A stretch of DNA of 64,000 bases from assembly GCA_026873275.1 (NCBI GenBank), contig JANTUC010000002.1:1-64000 (forward strand), given 5' to 3'. A program made the translations under genes and the position numbers. Shown here piece after piece: positions 42,356 to 53,983 of the stretch (position 1 is the stretch's first letter; every line of letters begins with the position of its first letter). The notes below the pieces were generated by a model. The model saw only the letters and a list, made by a program, of their open reading frames with translations. It searched no databases and had not been told where the DNA came from. The DNA is from Pseudopithomyces maydicus. Lineage: Eukaryota > Ascomycota > Dothideomycetes > Pleosporales > Didymosphaeriaceae.

Positions 42356-44499
42356 TGTGTGTCCTGGTAGGGGGTCCGAGAATGGAAGTCGTGGGTTCAG
42401 TATGTGGTATATAGCATGACCGCGAGGCCGCAGCGGAGTTCTGGAGTTGGCCCTGTCGATCCTTGGTAACGAACGGACAGATCTAATAGCGATCAACAGT
42501 CGGTCGGGCTCAGTAGCACGTTGGAAGGAATGTCAGACTGAGGGTTGGGAATGGGGGCGCAGGCGTGGGAGGAAAGCTGGACGAGGGCGTTCAAAAACGA
42601 AATGCTGGGTGGAAACGGATCTTCCAAGGTGGATCCTTTCTACCGGCATGGCGGCTGAAAATAGCATGGTGGTTTGCAAGGCGGGCAGCCAGCGAGAGCT
42701 AGAGGATAGCACATGACGTTAACCAGGACTACCACAAGCACCGAGTCTTCGGGTGGTGCCTTGGACGAGGCGATCAGGGATGCATGAGCTCCAGCAGGGC
42801 TCCAGCAGGGCTCGGCAGGACCAGTTCGCGTCCTAGCGTCGGCCAATGACAACCGGCAGCGGCGCTCTGTCCATAATCGCATTCTTGCGCTTGTAGACGC
42901 CGTGGCAAGCCTGTTTTGCGTAATGCTGCAGCCGTGCTACCACCGTGGACCGATAACATTTTGCATCGCATCAGCAGTGGAACCGCGCAGGTGGGCGGGG
43001 TGTATCAGGATGCGAGCCAGCGAGCGGAGACGGGTGAGATCGCCACAGGATCTTCGATAACCTTGCCTTTGCGTGCGTGTCGGTGTTTCTCTCATACCCG
43101 ATCAGCCCTGTCACTGCGTCCGTCATGACGATATGTCTCGACACAGGGCTGCCGTGAGTGGACGAGTCGTGGCAACCCTGAAATTACAGTGCGAGCCTGA
43201 TCAACCACCTCCCGCGCGTTGAGCTGCTTGCGCGGGGGTGGAGGTGCTACACCGAAGCGAAAGATGGTGATATGGGAATCTTCCGGCTTGCTCTACCGGG
43301 AAGATGCGATCGCGATGCTGCCATGCCATGCAGACGGGATCTGAGGAGGTATCCACATGCATGCCCAGCAAGAATTCAATTCAATCAGCGGCAGGCACCC
43401 GCGACGCCACGAGTCAGCGGAACGGTCACGGGGCGTTTGAATTATCCAGCAGGCAACGGTCCGTCGGCGGGATGACAAGACGGGCCGATGCAGCTGGGCC
43501 ATGGGACTCATGAGAGGCATCCGAGCGCTGCCATTGACGTTGACGACTTGACAGTTGGCAGGAGCGTGGCTCGATTTTTGCGCACGCAAAGAGCAGAAGA
43601 CGGTCCCGGTTCGTGGCCACGACGCGTGCAGTTGCTGGGCTGTGATGTTTGGGCGTCGAGTTTCCAAGGTTGTGGCTTGGGCGAGGAGGACCCGCTAGCA
43701 TAGCCTTGCATGCAAAATGGCCTGAGGAACGCTCGCTGACGGTCGGAGCAAAAAGACCTGCCGGCAGCATCGGCATCAACTACCACTTGGGCTCGCCGTG
43801 CCCTGCATCCAATTTGCCGAATTTGTCGTGTCGCGCCGTGGCACAGATGGGCGCAAGAGCCTTGAGTCTTGAGAGGTGCCCTTGTGTCGGCGGAAGCGCC
43901 GGCGCGACAAGCCTTCGCCTTCATCGTGCAGCTGCCGCGCTGGCATGTCTGGTAACGGGCTGAAACATGGCAAGCCGTAGCTATCGGACGCAGTGCAGTG
44001 CTGGAAGGCTAGCACAGTACTAATCCACTGCTAGCCATGCAACCACCACGCCCGCGTGTGTAAACCTAATGCGGCTGAGCAATTGCACAGCTTCTCTCCT
44101 CAGAACTTACTGCTGAGTACGCAACCACCACGTTGCCATCTGCAAACTCTGTGCAGCGGGACAATCTTCATCTCTCGATGACTATGTTACATCCAACTTG
44201 CTTGTGCCGTGTGATCTTTTCTATCTCAAACACGACGGCGAGGATGACGACGAGGACGGCGACGACCTCAGGATGGATGGGGTCGCAGCTTCCTCCCCAT
44301 CCGATGGAGTGGCTTGGCGGCTCTCTCTCGGGTTCACCTCACCTCACCCAACAACTCATCTCCACACTCCTGCTCCACTCTACCCCACCCTTCTCTCACG
44401 CCTATTGTCTTCGTCCGCTGCTAGGTACAGTGAACCTGCCCATGCCTGCTCCCGCCAAACCGTAGTTCTCAACACCTCGCTGGATCCTGCTCGGTATCT
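42356..44499. other. GC-rich intergenic region, no gene supported
   Basis: About 2.1 kb of higher GC content produces many overlapping frames of 60-140 codons on both strands (such as 43293-43667, 43508-43924 and 43649-43963). None shows a domain, a signal peptide or linked exons. It may be a long promoter or hold an untranslated RNA; I cannot show either. Confidence 0.5.
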
Positions 44500-45911
44500 A
44501 TGCCTGCCCATCGTACCTACATCGCTATCCATGTATTCTTCACCGTATAGGCTACGGCTTTTTCTGCGCTCGCCTTGCAGCGAAGCGATACACGCCCGTG
44601 CCGTTTGCTCTCACCTCGGATGATGGTTTGTTGTTAGGTGCATTGGTAAGTGGCGCCCGAGAGCCGGACCGGATCATTCTAACACGAGTGTCTCAGGTCT
44701 TCATGTACATGCTGCTAGCCGGCGCAATTCTTGGTGTGTCAAGTCGACTTCTCACCACCGTGATCGACTCGTCATTCTGACGACGCTCGTCTAGCCATCA
44801 CAAGTGGCCGTGCCGGCGAACATGCATATTCCTTGTCCGTAGCCCAGGTGGAGGACACTGTCTTGGTCAGCTGAATCAGACCCCACCAACTGAAGTCTGC
44901 TCGCGGCTGAACGATTGCAGCTGTTCTGGGTGTGCCAATTCCCTCATGCCATTGGCTTAGAGCTGGTGAGATGCGCGCTTTTGGTCTTCTTCCACCGGAC
45001 CTTCTTCACCAAGGTGTATCGCCGTCTCCAGCGCTTTGGTACAGTACCCGGCTGAATGATCATCTTTTAGATGCGCTGATTTTTAATCCAGCATGCTCCG
45101 TTATTCTGTTCAGCGTGGCCTAGTTGGTCGCCGTAATCCTTTTCAAACTGCTGCACTGTCGCCCTCTACGATACAATTGGACATATCCACTGGAAAACCC
45201 ACACTACTGCTCAGGGACTACACTGAAGACTTTTGATATCTGCAGAATAGTCTGTGGCATGTCGATAGACGTAGTGATATGGTCTCTTCCACATTTTGTC
45301 GTCTGGAAGCTGCAGCTTCGACGTGCCCACAAAATCGCCATCACTTTCATCTTCGCATTGGGGTTACTGTACTCAGGCTACCCTCTTTGATCAACAAATT
45401 CCATAAGCAAAACTAATCCAATTTCGCAGTAATCTCCTCGTTGGCGGCTTCCGTATTGTTTCAATCATCTACATGGCCGTTCCTGGGGACATGACGTATC
45501 GCATGGACTACGCTATCCTCTGGATGTATATGTATGTGATACTATCCGAGCTGACCATGTCCATATAAACTAATCTGCACTTTCACGTTGAGGCAAATCA
45601 GTACTGCCATCATCCTCGCCTGCTGTCCGCTGCTCCGCCCTATCTTCGAAACGATGATCCCGAAAAGACTCACTCGTATACGAACAATGCGCAGATCTGG
45701 TTCTCGGCTTAGCCTAAGACCTGTACCAACGGCCAGTAGTCGAGAAGCAATCAGAAAGACAACCAACATCCGTGTCAATCTGGATTCACACGAACGATCT
45801 GACGAGCAGCCTATGCCAATGGGGCTGAACTGGGGGCATAAAACTGGGCCTACTTTCTGCGTGGAACGAGGCAGGACTGCTCCGGGACGACATTCATCTT
45901 GTGCTTTGTGA
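44500..45911 (+). CDS. SAT4/rhodopsin-domain integral membrane protein, 5' part damaged
   Basis: Plus-strand exons carry the fungal seven-helix SAT4 (DUF3405-neighbour, PTH11-related) pattern. The first is TSDDGLLLGAL ending 44645, with a 51-bp intron to 44696, then VFMYMLLAGAILG. Next is LFWVCQFPHAIGLELV (44921-45043), then LVAVILFKLLHCRPLRYNWTYP (45124-45368). After it come NLLVGGFRIVSIIYMAVP (45430-45531) and QISTAIILACCPLLRPIFE (45593-45911). Introns at 45044-45123, 45369-45429 and 45532-45592 keep frame. The N-terminal helix can be read from the ATG at 44500 (RTYIAIHVFFTV) but hits TAG at 44548 and then needs a frame change. The stretch 44740-44920 cannot be spliced cleanly. It may be a young pseudogene or contain sequence errors. 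Such proteins sense or transport unknown ligands at membranes. Confidence 0.6.
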
Positions 45912-46884
45912 CCCGAATCATGCATCTTTTACTCGTTGACGTTGTGTGATAGTTCAGAAGATGGTGGCCTCGTGATTGGCGCGACACCCCTCCCTCGATT
46001 ATCTTGCGTCTGTATGTACTGAGTCGCCAGGAGTTGTATGACATAAGAATCGATTATTGCTATGACTGTTCAGCACCAATGTCTTCATGTCATCGACACT
46101 CATATGTTATGTTGTGATTGGCCGATCCGTTGCTTTATTACTATCCACCAACATCACCATCATCCAAACCCGACCTTCCATCCAACCCCACTACATCTAC
46201 AACATTCCAGATAACTTTTTTTTTCGCCCAACAGCATGCTCGTCCCAGCCCGCGGTCTGTGTACCAAGGGTCCTCCCAACGGCTCGGCATAACGTAGCGT
46301 CCTCATCGCCATAGTTTAACGATTAACCCCAGGATGCTCGCTCGATTCCGGCTCGATATCCGAGAATTCTATATATTGCCTCCCTGAGCGACACATACTA
46401 GCACATTTACAGTATGTGCACACACGTGTATCTCATGCACATACTTATGGATGTACAAATGTTCATACATCTACCAGGGGTAGCGAGCCAAGGCACATGC
46501 TTCCTTCCTTCTTTCTACATAATGATGTCATCGTTTATGCATGCAAGCCTTCCCTCCTCAAAACGTTTTAACGGACCGATTGCGCAGGGGGAAAATCAGC
46601 TAACAGTGCAAGGTACGTATCAGGGTCATCCGCCATGATGACATTGGCGAGGGGCTTGATATGCAAGGTACGAGCGGTGAAGTTGCGTGCTGGCTTACAT
46701 GCAGCTGTCACTCTGGAGACAGACGAAGGGGCCGGGGGCGCGTCGGCACGTGCGTACGCGACGCGAAGACAACGCTAGGCCCGATGGGGATAGAGCGTTC
46801 TCACTTGGCCAACCACTTGTGTACAAACTAGTTAGTTTACAGGCGTGCTCTACCTATCATCACTACTCCTCAACTACCGCCCTC
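45912..46884. other. Intergenic, no gene seen
   Basis: The region holds no supported frame. A tRNA-like patch near 46312-46372 lacks a complete cloverleaf and is not called. Confidence 0.5.
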
Positions 46885-48451
46885 ATGCAGGAACTTTACG
46901 TTTTCGGTTACGCGCGAAATGCGATTTTCACGACGGAGGCTGAAGACAGTGAGGATGCGCCAGGTGTTCCCGTGTCATCCCCCAAGTGTGCAGTGCGTGC
47001 GGAAAGCATCGAGGTGGTGTGGGCGTCGTGGTGCGATTTGATATGTAGGTCCGCGGGTAGGATTTGGGAGACACCGCGTGGCCACTCACGAGACCTCTGC
47101 GAGGACATGGGCAGTTTCTCGACCAACAACAACAATCTCGACACACGAACAAGCGACTGTTTACACAGACACTTGACTATCATATCCAACTCACCATCGA
47201 AACGACAAACATACATACAAAAATCGACACGTCAGAACTCAACTAACTTACTCCTCCGTAGTAACCATCAACAACACCTACCGCTACTACGGAACCTCCC
47301 TCTCCACCACCCAATCCGCCGCCATCCTCGCCATCCCCCACGCAACCACAACCCCACCAATCTTCTTCGGCCGCCGCGACTCCACCGGCCTCCTCGGCTT
47401 CATCCTCCCCTCCCAAAACCTCATCACCATCTTCCACACGCCCGAAGAGATCTCCAAAGGTAACCCCCCGTCTCCATATACTCGCTCTCCACCTTAATCT
47501 GGCACATCCTCGCCATCACCTTCACATCCAACGACACCGCCTTTATAACGCTGCAATCTCGCGGCGATCCATCAGAGGGTGTCGTCCTGGCTTTCCCTTC
47601 ACTCTCACACTTCGAGTCGGACGTCCTGTCTCGCGCAAACGACCCAGCGCTCACCGCATCTTCTGATTGGGATCGCAATCTGACGTTGAACCACCTCCGC
47701 GCCACGTACCCCGTCGCCGCACCCTTTATCCCCCAGATGTCCGCCTCCAACAGCGCGTCCCTCAGCCTGATCGGTCCCGACGGCAGGATTCACACTCTCC
47801 TCGAGGATAGTCGGTTTCCCCGCTGCGCAGGCCGCGATCTAGATGATGAAGAGGAAGAAGAAGAAGAAGAAGAAGAAGAGGTAGTCCAGGCGCAGATCCA
47901 GACCCAGACCCAACGAAGCACCTCCGCCCACACAGTCCCCTTCCTCGAGGAGACGGTCGTGCGCAGCGTGGCGGCCGGCGGGTTGTACACCGCGGCTGTC
48001 AGCGCGGAGGGCGAGTTGTTTTTTGGGGTCAGGCGGGGAGTGGGGCGGAGGGGAGATTGCGGTGCTGAAAAATAGCGAAGGAAATGGAGATGGAGATGGT
48101 GGGGATGAGTACGTGAAGATTGCGGAGGTGGGGGGTGGCGCGCGGGTGGCGCATGTTGGGGTGGGGTTCGGACATGTGGTGGTTGCTTTGGAGGGTGGTG
48201 GGTTAGGTGATGGGAACAGGGTGTTTGTGGTGGGTGATGATTCGTGGGGGGCGTTGGGGCTGGGATATGCAGAGGAGGAGAAGGGGTTCGTGGAGGAGTT
48301 TACGGAGGTGAGTACCTGAGTTGAAGATTTCCCCTGACTGCCTACTCGGAAGCTAACATCTGGGCAGGTGGAATGTTTGAACGGGAAGAAGGTTAGGCAG
48401 GTGGAGTGTGCGGGGTGGTCGAGTTTCGTGGTGGTTGAGGGTGAGGAGTGA
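46885..48451 (+). CDS. RCC1-fold repeat protein with two reading-frame shifts
   Basis: Three exons (46885-47044, 47262-48307, 48368-48451) encode an RCC1/ATS1-type beta-propeller protein of about 430 residues. The start reads ELYVFGYARNA; IEVVWASWCDL and YYGTSLSTTQSAAI follow. The middle has IWHILAITF, SLSLIGPDGRI and VVRSVAAGGLYTAAVS.EGELFF, and the end has VFVVGDDSWGALGLG and VECAGWSSFVVVE, all propeller-blade signatures. The frame must change at the C6 run 47464-47469 (one base missing) and again at the T6G4 run 48019-48028 (one extra or two missing). The two shifts offset each other. A poly-Glu tract encoded by GAA/GAG repeats near 47845-47880 interrupts one blade. RCC1-fold proteins serve as exchange factors or adaptors; the partner here is unknown. 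Confidence 0.72.
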
Positions 48452-49650
48452 AGGGGGTGGGAGCGAAGCTGGGACTTCAGACTTGTGGACCTGGTGCGCT
48501 GGAGTGGTGAAGAAATCTGAAAAGTGGGTTGAAGTAGTTGGAGAGACGGGTTGGGAGAAAATTGAGATACCCGAGTCCCAGCATAGTCATTTCGTATCGA
48601 GAGTAGGGCAGCAAGCTCACTTACTTCACATTCAAACTTTTACAAAACTAATTAGAAGCCCTATATTCTCTGTTTCAGAATTGATGAATTGGGTTCATTT
48701 GTACCCTTCTCTAGCGCAGTTCACTTTGTAATGCACAAATACAAATATGGTACAACGGCAAAATCTTTACATACAATCGCATAGAGTATTTTCTTGCATA
48801 TGACTATTGGCAATGTTGATCTTATTTCGCGTTACATAAATATAAGAGTTTCTCATACGCATATTCTGTCGTTATCCATTAGAGGGAGACTTTTTTTTCA
48901 ATCATTTTTACGCTGCGGTCATCGTGCTAGCTCAACACCTTCTAACAATTTCACAAATGATCAAATGTGGGGATGCATGTTTGGTACGAAGGTGTTTGCT
49001 TGGTCGCATTTCGCGCTTATTTTAGTTGACGGCAAACACGGTTATAGTTATGGCAATAAATAGTGGACTAGAAAAGGAGAGAGCAGAGGGGAAGAACGAG
49101 ATAGAGACAATGGAAACATGTCAATAATCAATTTTGATGGAGCATCGGATTGAGCTTCCTTGAGTGACATATTGTGTGACTAGCTAGCTAGATGGTAAAG
49201 AGGTAGAGACGGATAGAAGAAGTGTATATCTAATGTGGCCAGTAGGCGGTAGCATTCAGCGTTATATCCGTAGTGTCAGGGAAAATAACCGAGGATTGAA
49301 TTATCCCATTCAACAAGAGGGCTTTGTGATAAAAAAATACATCATGTTTTGTTTTATGTTTTGTGTTTAGAGAAAGCGGCAGCAGAGTAGCTGACTGGAT
49401 AAAAACGCATATGTGGTGGAGAAAAAGCTGTCAACCCCTCTTGTGACGATTGAAAACGGGTGTAAAATTGTATGATATGGATGTGTGAAGTACACAAACT
49501 ACCAATAGAGGGCATGAAGAAATGGAAACGGACGAAAATTCGAAGGGTGAAAAGTTTGCAACCTGTTCAGGCAGTTCATTTGATGATTGATAGAAGAAAT
49601 AGCGAGAGGAAATGTAGAAATTTCTCTCCGTTCAGTGACCTGAGTTAGGG
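48452..49650. other. Intergenic, AT-rich, with dispersed repeat copy 2
   Basis: There is no gene. The only structured item is the repeat at 49341-49462, reported separately. Confidence 0.6.
49341..49462 (-). repeat. Dispersed repeat, copy 2 of an inverted pair
   Basis: This copy is inverted relative to 37890-38019, 11.3 kb away, in intergenic DNA between the RCC1-fold and F-box genes. It could be a short non-autonomous element or part of a larger decayed transposon; neither ends nor target duplications are clear. Confidence 0.8.
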
Positions 49651-51456
49651 TTAGGGTTCCCTCTCCACATTTACCAATGTCACCACCCCCCTCGAACACC
49701 TCACCACCCACCTTGAAAATAACGCAGTCACGAATGACACTTCGACAGTCTGAATATCAGTCCCGCTGCTCTCAAGCTGCACATAGATATCTCTGACATA
49801 TGCCTGGGCTACACTTTCCATCAATCGCGCGCTAAGTATTTGTCCAGTGCGGATCTCGAGGAGATCGGTTCGCTCCTGACGGAGCTGGAGGTGGCGATCG
49901 ATGCGGATAGTGAGGGTAAGGTAGCGGAGGTGGCGGAAGTGTCGGAATGCGAGGAGTGTGACGATGGGCTGGGGAAATGTGTCAGCGAACGCTGGGGTTT
50001 TCTTTGTACGAGAGGATACTGACCCAGGTGCTCGAATTAGAACCAGCATCATGCATATTCGCGGGCTTTATCTTGAGCGCCAGATCCCGAATCTCGGGAC
50101 CCATTCTCGCGAGTTCTTCCACGTCCGCTGCGGCCCATCCATCTTCGGTTCCGCCGTAGCTCACGCGCAGTGTCCTCAGGCTATGTCCATGCTTTTCGAA
50201 CAATGCACTCTTCACCCCGTTAAAAGGATTGCCCGCGGAGTTCTTTGCAACGACTTCCTCCAACCCCTCCACACTGTCCGAAAACGCCCGAAACACCTGT
50301 CCATCCGCCCGCCCCCACAGCACACTCGAATCATGGAATCCAAATATTAGCACCTTGAGCTGCGGCACGCGCCCTGTCAGCGCGGAGAAGAGTCCACTCG
50401 GACACCCCGTGTCGACGTCGAGACGGCGGAGCTTCGACCAGTCCGCTGCGCGCGCCCACTGCCTGCAGTACTCCTCACTCAGGTCATACGACTCGAATTC
50501 GAATTGCAGCTCCCGCAAGGCTGGGAATTTCTCACCCTCCTCAAATGTAAAGCACTTCGGCGACTCAACCCATAGGCCCTCCACGTTCCACGTTCGGAGC
50601 GTCTGATCGGTGGGTTTCGCGACGCGGAGAGAGAGCTTGCGCAGGTTGTGCGCTTGCAAGAGATGCGGCTTGATGAGAGGGAGTTCAGAGTAGAATATCC
50701 ATTGGAGATGGGAGACGCGTTTGGTGAAGCCGTAGGTGGTGAGGGATAGGGAGTGCAGGTTTGGGGAGGAGAGGGCGGGGTAGTCTGGGGGGATGTATGG
50801 GAGGGGCGAGAAGAAGTGGTTATTGGGGTAGGGAATGGAGGATTTGCCGTGGGCGTCGCGGGAGAGATTTACAAGGTGGAGGACGGTAGGGGGAGGTGGT
50901 TCGGAGGAAGGTGAGGATTGGGGTTGGGATGGGGGTTTGGAGGTGCCATCTGTGTGGTTGGAGTTTGTTGGTGAGCAAGGACCGCGGTTTGAAGGAATAG
51001 GACCTCGGATATACTTACGAGAGGGTTCTCAGCTCGATAATGTTGACAATGGCTTTCCCAAGTAGAGTGTCGTTGGACCAATTCGCAGCGTCTTCGAGCG
51101 GTCCAATACGAACGTCTTTTACGATCTCCCGCAGTTCATCTTCAGGGTCGCACAGTCGCGAACAGAAGTTCTTGAAAACGCCGGCGCTTGCATTTCTGCG
51201 ATCGTGGAGAACCAGTTCCCTGAGCAACCGTGGCTCGGAAATCTTCCTAAATGCCCGGGAAACGAGGCGAAACAAGTAGATATCAGAGTCGTCTAGCTTT
51301 TAAAATCTCGGGTCAGGACATCATTTGGAAGTTGACAGTGCTGAAACATGTCTCAATCGGGATTTCTCTTACGTGATCTAACACCGACCAGATTATGACT
51401 AGGGGAAGACCTAGGAAGGTTTGCTGGCTTTTCGCTTTGTCGGCTGTGGGGAGCAT
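49651..51456 (-). CDS. F-box protein with leucine-rich-like C-terminal region
   Basis: Four exons: 51456-51373, 51296-51019, 50949-50024 and 49968-49651, about 534 residues. The N terminus carries an F-box (TFLGLPLVIIWSVLDHLDDSDIYLFRLVSRAFRKI), of which the second half is in exon 2. The rest has repeating leucine-rich segments (NLHSLSLTTYGF, NLRKLSLRV, LRRLDVDTG, LRYLTLTIRI), as in substrate-recognition subunits of SCF ubiquitin ligases; the target is unknown. Introns are 55-76 bp with GT..AG ends and CTGAC/CTAAC-type branch points. In exon 3 the frame changes once near a G5 run on the plus strand (50889-50893); removing one base joins LRTTSP to TVLHLVNLS in frame. It may therefore be an assembly insertion or a disabling change. 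Confidence 0.75.
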
Positions 51457-51785
51457 GATTTCAGCTGTGGGTTGTTGTCGTGTAGAGGTCCAGCGGGGGC
51501 GAAATTTATTGGTGCGCGGCGCGGGTTAATATCACATGGCGAAGCTCACTGGGGAGGGGCTTATGCAGGTAATATGCAAGGATGTTGATCCTACTGTTAC
51601 ACGCGCCATATTTTGTACGACCTTATGATTCCGATGTACAAAGTGTTAACGTCACTCAGAGAAATTCTTAAGTCGATGTTTCTGTTAGATTCGTACAGTA
51701 ATCAATTCGATGGTAGCAGCTACAAAAGAAGGCACTTCAAACCAATCTGTCCCCACGCTGACCTTTGGATTCTCAAGACAGTCGA
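51457..51785. other. Intergenic, no gene seen
   Basis: A 329-bp spacer lies between the F-box start and the stop of the LysM gene. It would contain the F-box promoter and the LysM 3' end. Confidence 0.5.
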
Positions 51786-53983
51786 CTAGCTACTGCCTGT
51801 ACTTGTTTTTTCGGGCGAAATGGCTGATGTTCCAAGAGAAGAAGAACTCGCAGTGGTTTCACTCGAAACATCGTTGACCCCAGTACTAATAGATACATCG
51901 CGACTACCCCCAGATTCTTTGGCCAGAAGTCTAGCCTTAGTAGGCGCACCAACAGAGGGTATCTGGAACGGAGTCGTTGGCCAGGTATGGGGAAACGGAG
52001 TGTAGGTTGGCTTGTAGCCCGGAATGCTAACGCAGTAGTCGTATCCGTACCGAATGCCACTACAGTCCTGAAGCACCGATGGATTCCAAGCAACGAATCT
52101 TGCGTGCTGGAGGCCAAACTTTGTTTCAATGATGCCGCAAGGATCCGCCAGTACTATAGTGATCAGCGCATATCGTCACTATCATCTGAGGACTTACTGT
52201 TAGATTCGTTACACATCGCGTATTGGTTACAGGTGGACACTATCTTAGGTTGCCTGAAATGGCGTGCCATAACGCAGTAGTTTGCGCCTATATATCCTCA
52301 GTACGCAACACATCGTATGCGTCGAGGATTTGCTCACCGTTGACCCAGTTTTCGCATGTTGAACCAACACCAGGATTCCAGGATGCAAAATCAGTCATGT
52401 TGATGCCCCAAACAGCTAAGAAATTGGGACAGTCCAGACCGTATGCGGGTGCAGCTGACATGGCGCAGTATTCCGTTTGCTGAGTAGCATTGAATTCCAT
52501 AGGCTGTACGCAGTATGTTAAGCTACCGTCCAGCGTACATGAGGTCCCCTTCAATGACGGGTTCCAGGTAGTCAGGTTGGCTGTTGTTACTCCAGCGGCT
52601 TTCGCAACGTCGTCACAAGAAGCGCTGGACCCGAAGTCTGTTCCATTGGCATACAGGAAGCAGTCCAAACGTGTGCCCTTGGCATATTTGTAAGCCCATA
52701 TATCACTCCCATTTATAGATCCACTGAAGCCCGGCGTGGGAAGTAGGGAAACGTCGGTGCCGATAAAAGCGGAGGTGGGGATATCTGAAGAGGTTGTGGA
52801 GGGTTCAGGACTGGGATTCACCCAGCTTCCACCAGGATTAGAGATACAGGATGTCCAACCAACGAAGTTACCGATTAGACTATTTTCAAATTAGCGTTTG
52901 TCCACAATAATCGACCAAGTTAATGTTAATGGCATCGTACCTGCAGGTCTGTCCGACAACGGGATTCCACGTAACGAATTGGGTAAATGTGAGCTTGTTC
53001 GCGTCCGCTATTTTGACGCAGTCATCGCCAGACTTGATAATATATGTTTTACACTTAGCAGACGTTGGTATACAGAGCTGACCAGACTTTGGGAAATTAT
53101 CGCAGTAGGGTCTTAGTCCATTTGCAATGAGCAGATCTGCAGTACTAATGCCTTGCGCTGCTGATACCGACTGACAAGTGTCCGTTGACTTTAGGCTGTA
53201 TTTAGTCCCTTCGCATTCCTTTGGCGTAGAGGTTGGGACCGATGTACTTGGAGTCGCCCCCGTTGTTACAAATATCGTTGTCGTCGCAGGTGGTGTTACC
53301 TGGAAGCCTGATTTATTACACTGTTTGGTCACTGCAATAACAGTCAACGAATAGTTCATTTGAGGTGTCGAAACTGGTACGTACGTGAAGTAAAAGTTCT
53401 GGCTAGGTCTGGATTCGACGACAGAGGCATCTGTAACTGCGTCTGTATCTGTTTCAGGAAACAATCCTCGCATGTGACTGTCGATGGAACCGGAGATTTA
53501 GTAATTCTTTGATCGTTTGGATCGACTCCAATTGCGTCACGGAGAACTGCATTGCAAAACTTTCCATCATTCTGCTGACAGGTCACGCTGTATTGTTCGA
53601 CAATTCTTTCAACCCAATATGCAGGCAGTATAGCGTCACCTTTGGAAGTAATAATTCTCTGAGGGCAAGCAGCGGCTGCACGCTTGAGCCACAGTGTGAG
53701 GGCATTAGTGCACGTTGTCGTACATAGGGCCTTTAGTGTTGCATCATCTTCGTAACGATTTTTTGCTCCAGCCCACTATAGATATTAGCAATAGGATTTG
53801 AATGCCATTGAACCAGAGCAGCACCTCTAGCGAAGAGTCACAAGTGACATTTTGGTTCAAGACCCCGACGCAAGCTGCAGATAAACCGAAACCATCCGTG
53901 GTGAAGTTATACAACCGAATAGACTGGGCCTGGGAGTATGGGAAGAGAAGTGAGAATACAATCCAAGCACTATTGGGCTTCAT
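51786..53983 (-). CDS. Secreted multi-LysM protein (long form)
   Basis: Six exons: 53983-53825, 53775-53385, 53331-52941, 52879-52338 (or to 52305), 52239-52198 and 52153-51786. These give 630 or 641 residues with frame kept. A signal peptide (MKPNSAWIVFSLLFPYSQA) leads. An N-terminal Cys-rich region (CDSSLEWAGAKNRYEDD, CTTTCTNALTLW) follows, as in the long LysM proteins of ascomycetes. LysM modules follow: CEGTKYSLKSTDTCQSVSAA, CKTYIIKSGDDCVKIADA, one around CDDVAKAAGVTTANLTTWNP, one around CPNFLAVWGINMTDFASWNP, and a last one around FGLQHARFVAWNPSV. The tail is Ser/Thr-rich and probably O-glycosylated. LysM modules bind chitin oligomers and peptidoglycan-type glycans. Some such proteins mask fungal chitin from host or rival defences. 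It faces the chitinase block and is read away from it. Confidence 0.88.

Noticed and set aside
42640..44015. Several frames of 70-140 codons on both strands.
   Set aside because: They overlap each other in GC-rich DNA with no domain, signal peptide or linkable exons.
46312..46372. tRNA-like patch with a B-box resembling GCTCGATTCC and an A-box-like AGTTTAACGATTAAC.
   Set aside because: A complete acceptor stem and anticodon arm cannot be formed; at most a decayed tRNA-derived fragment.
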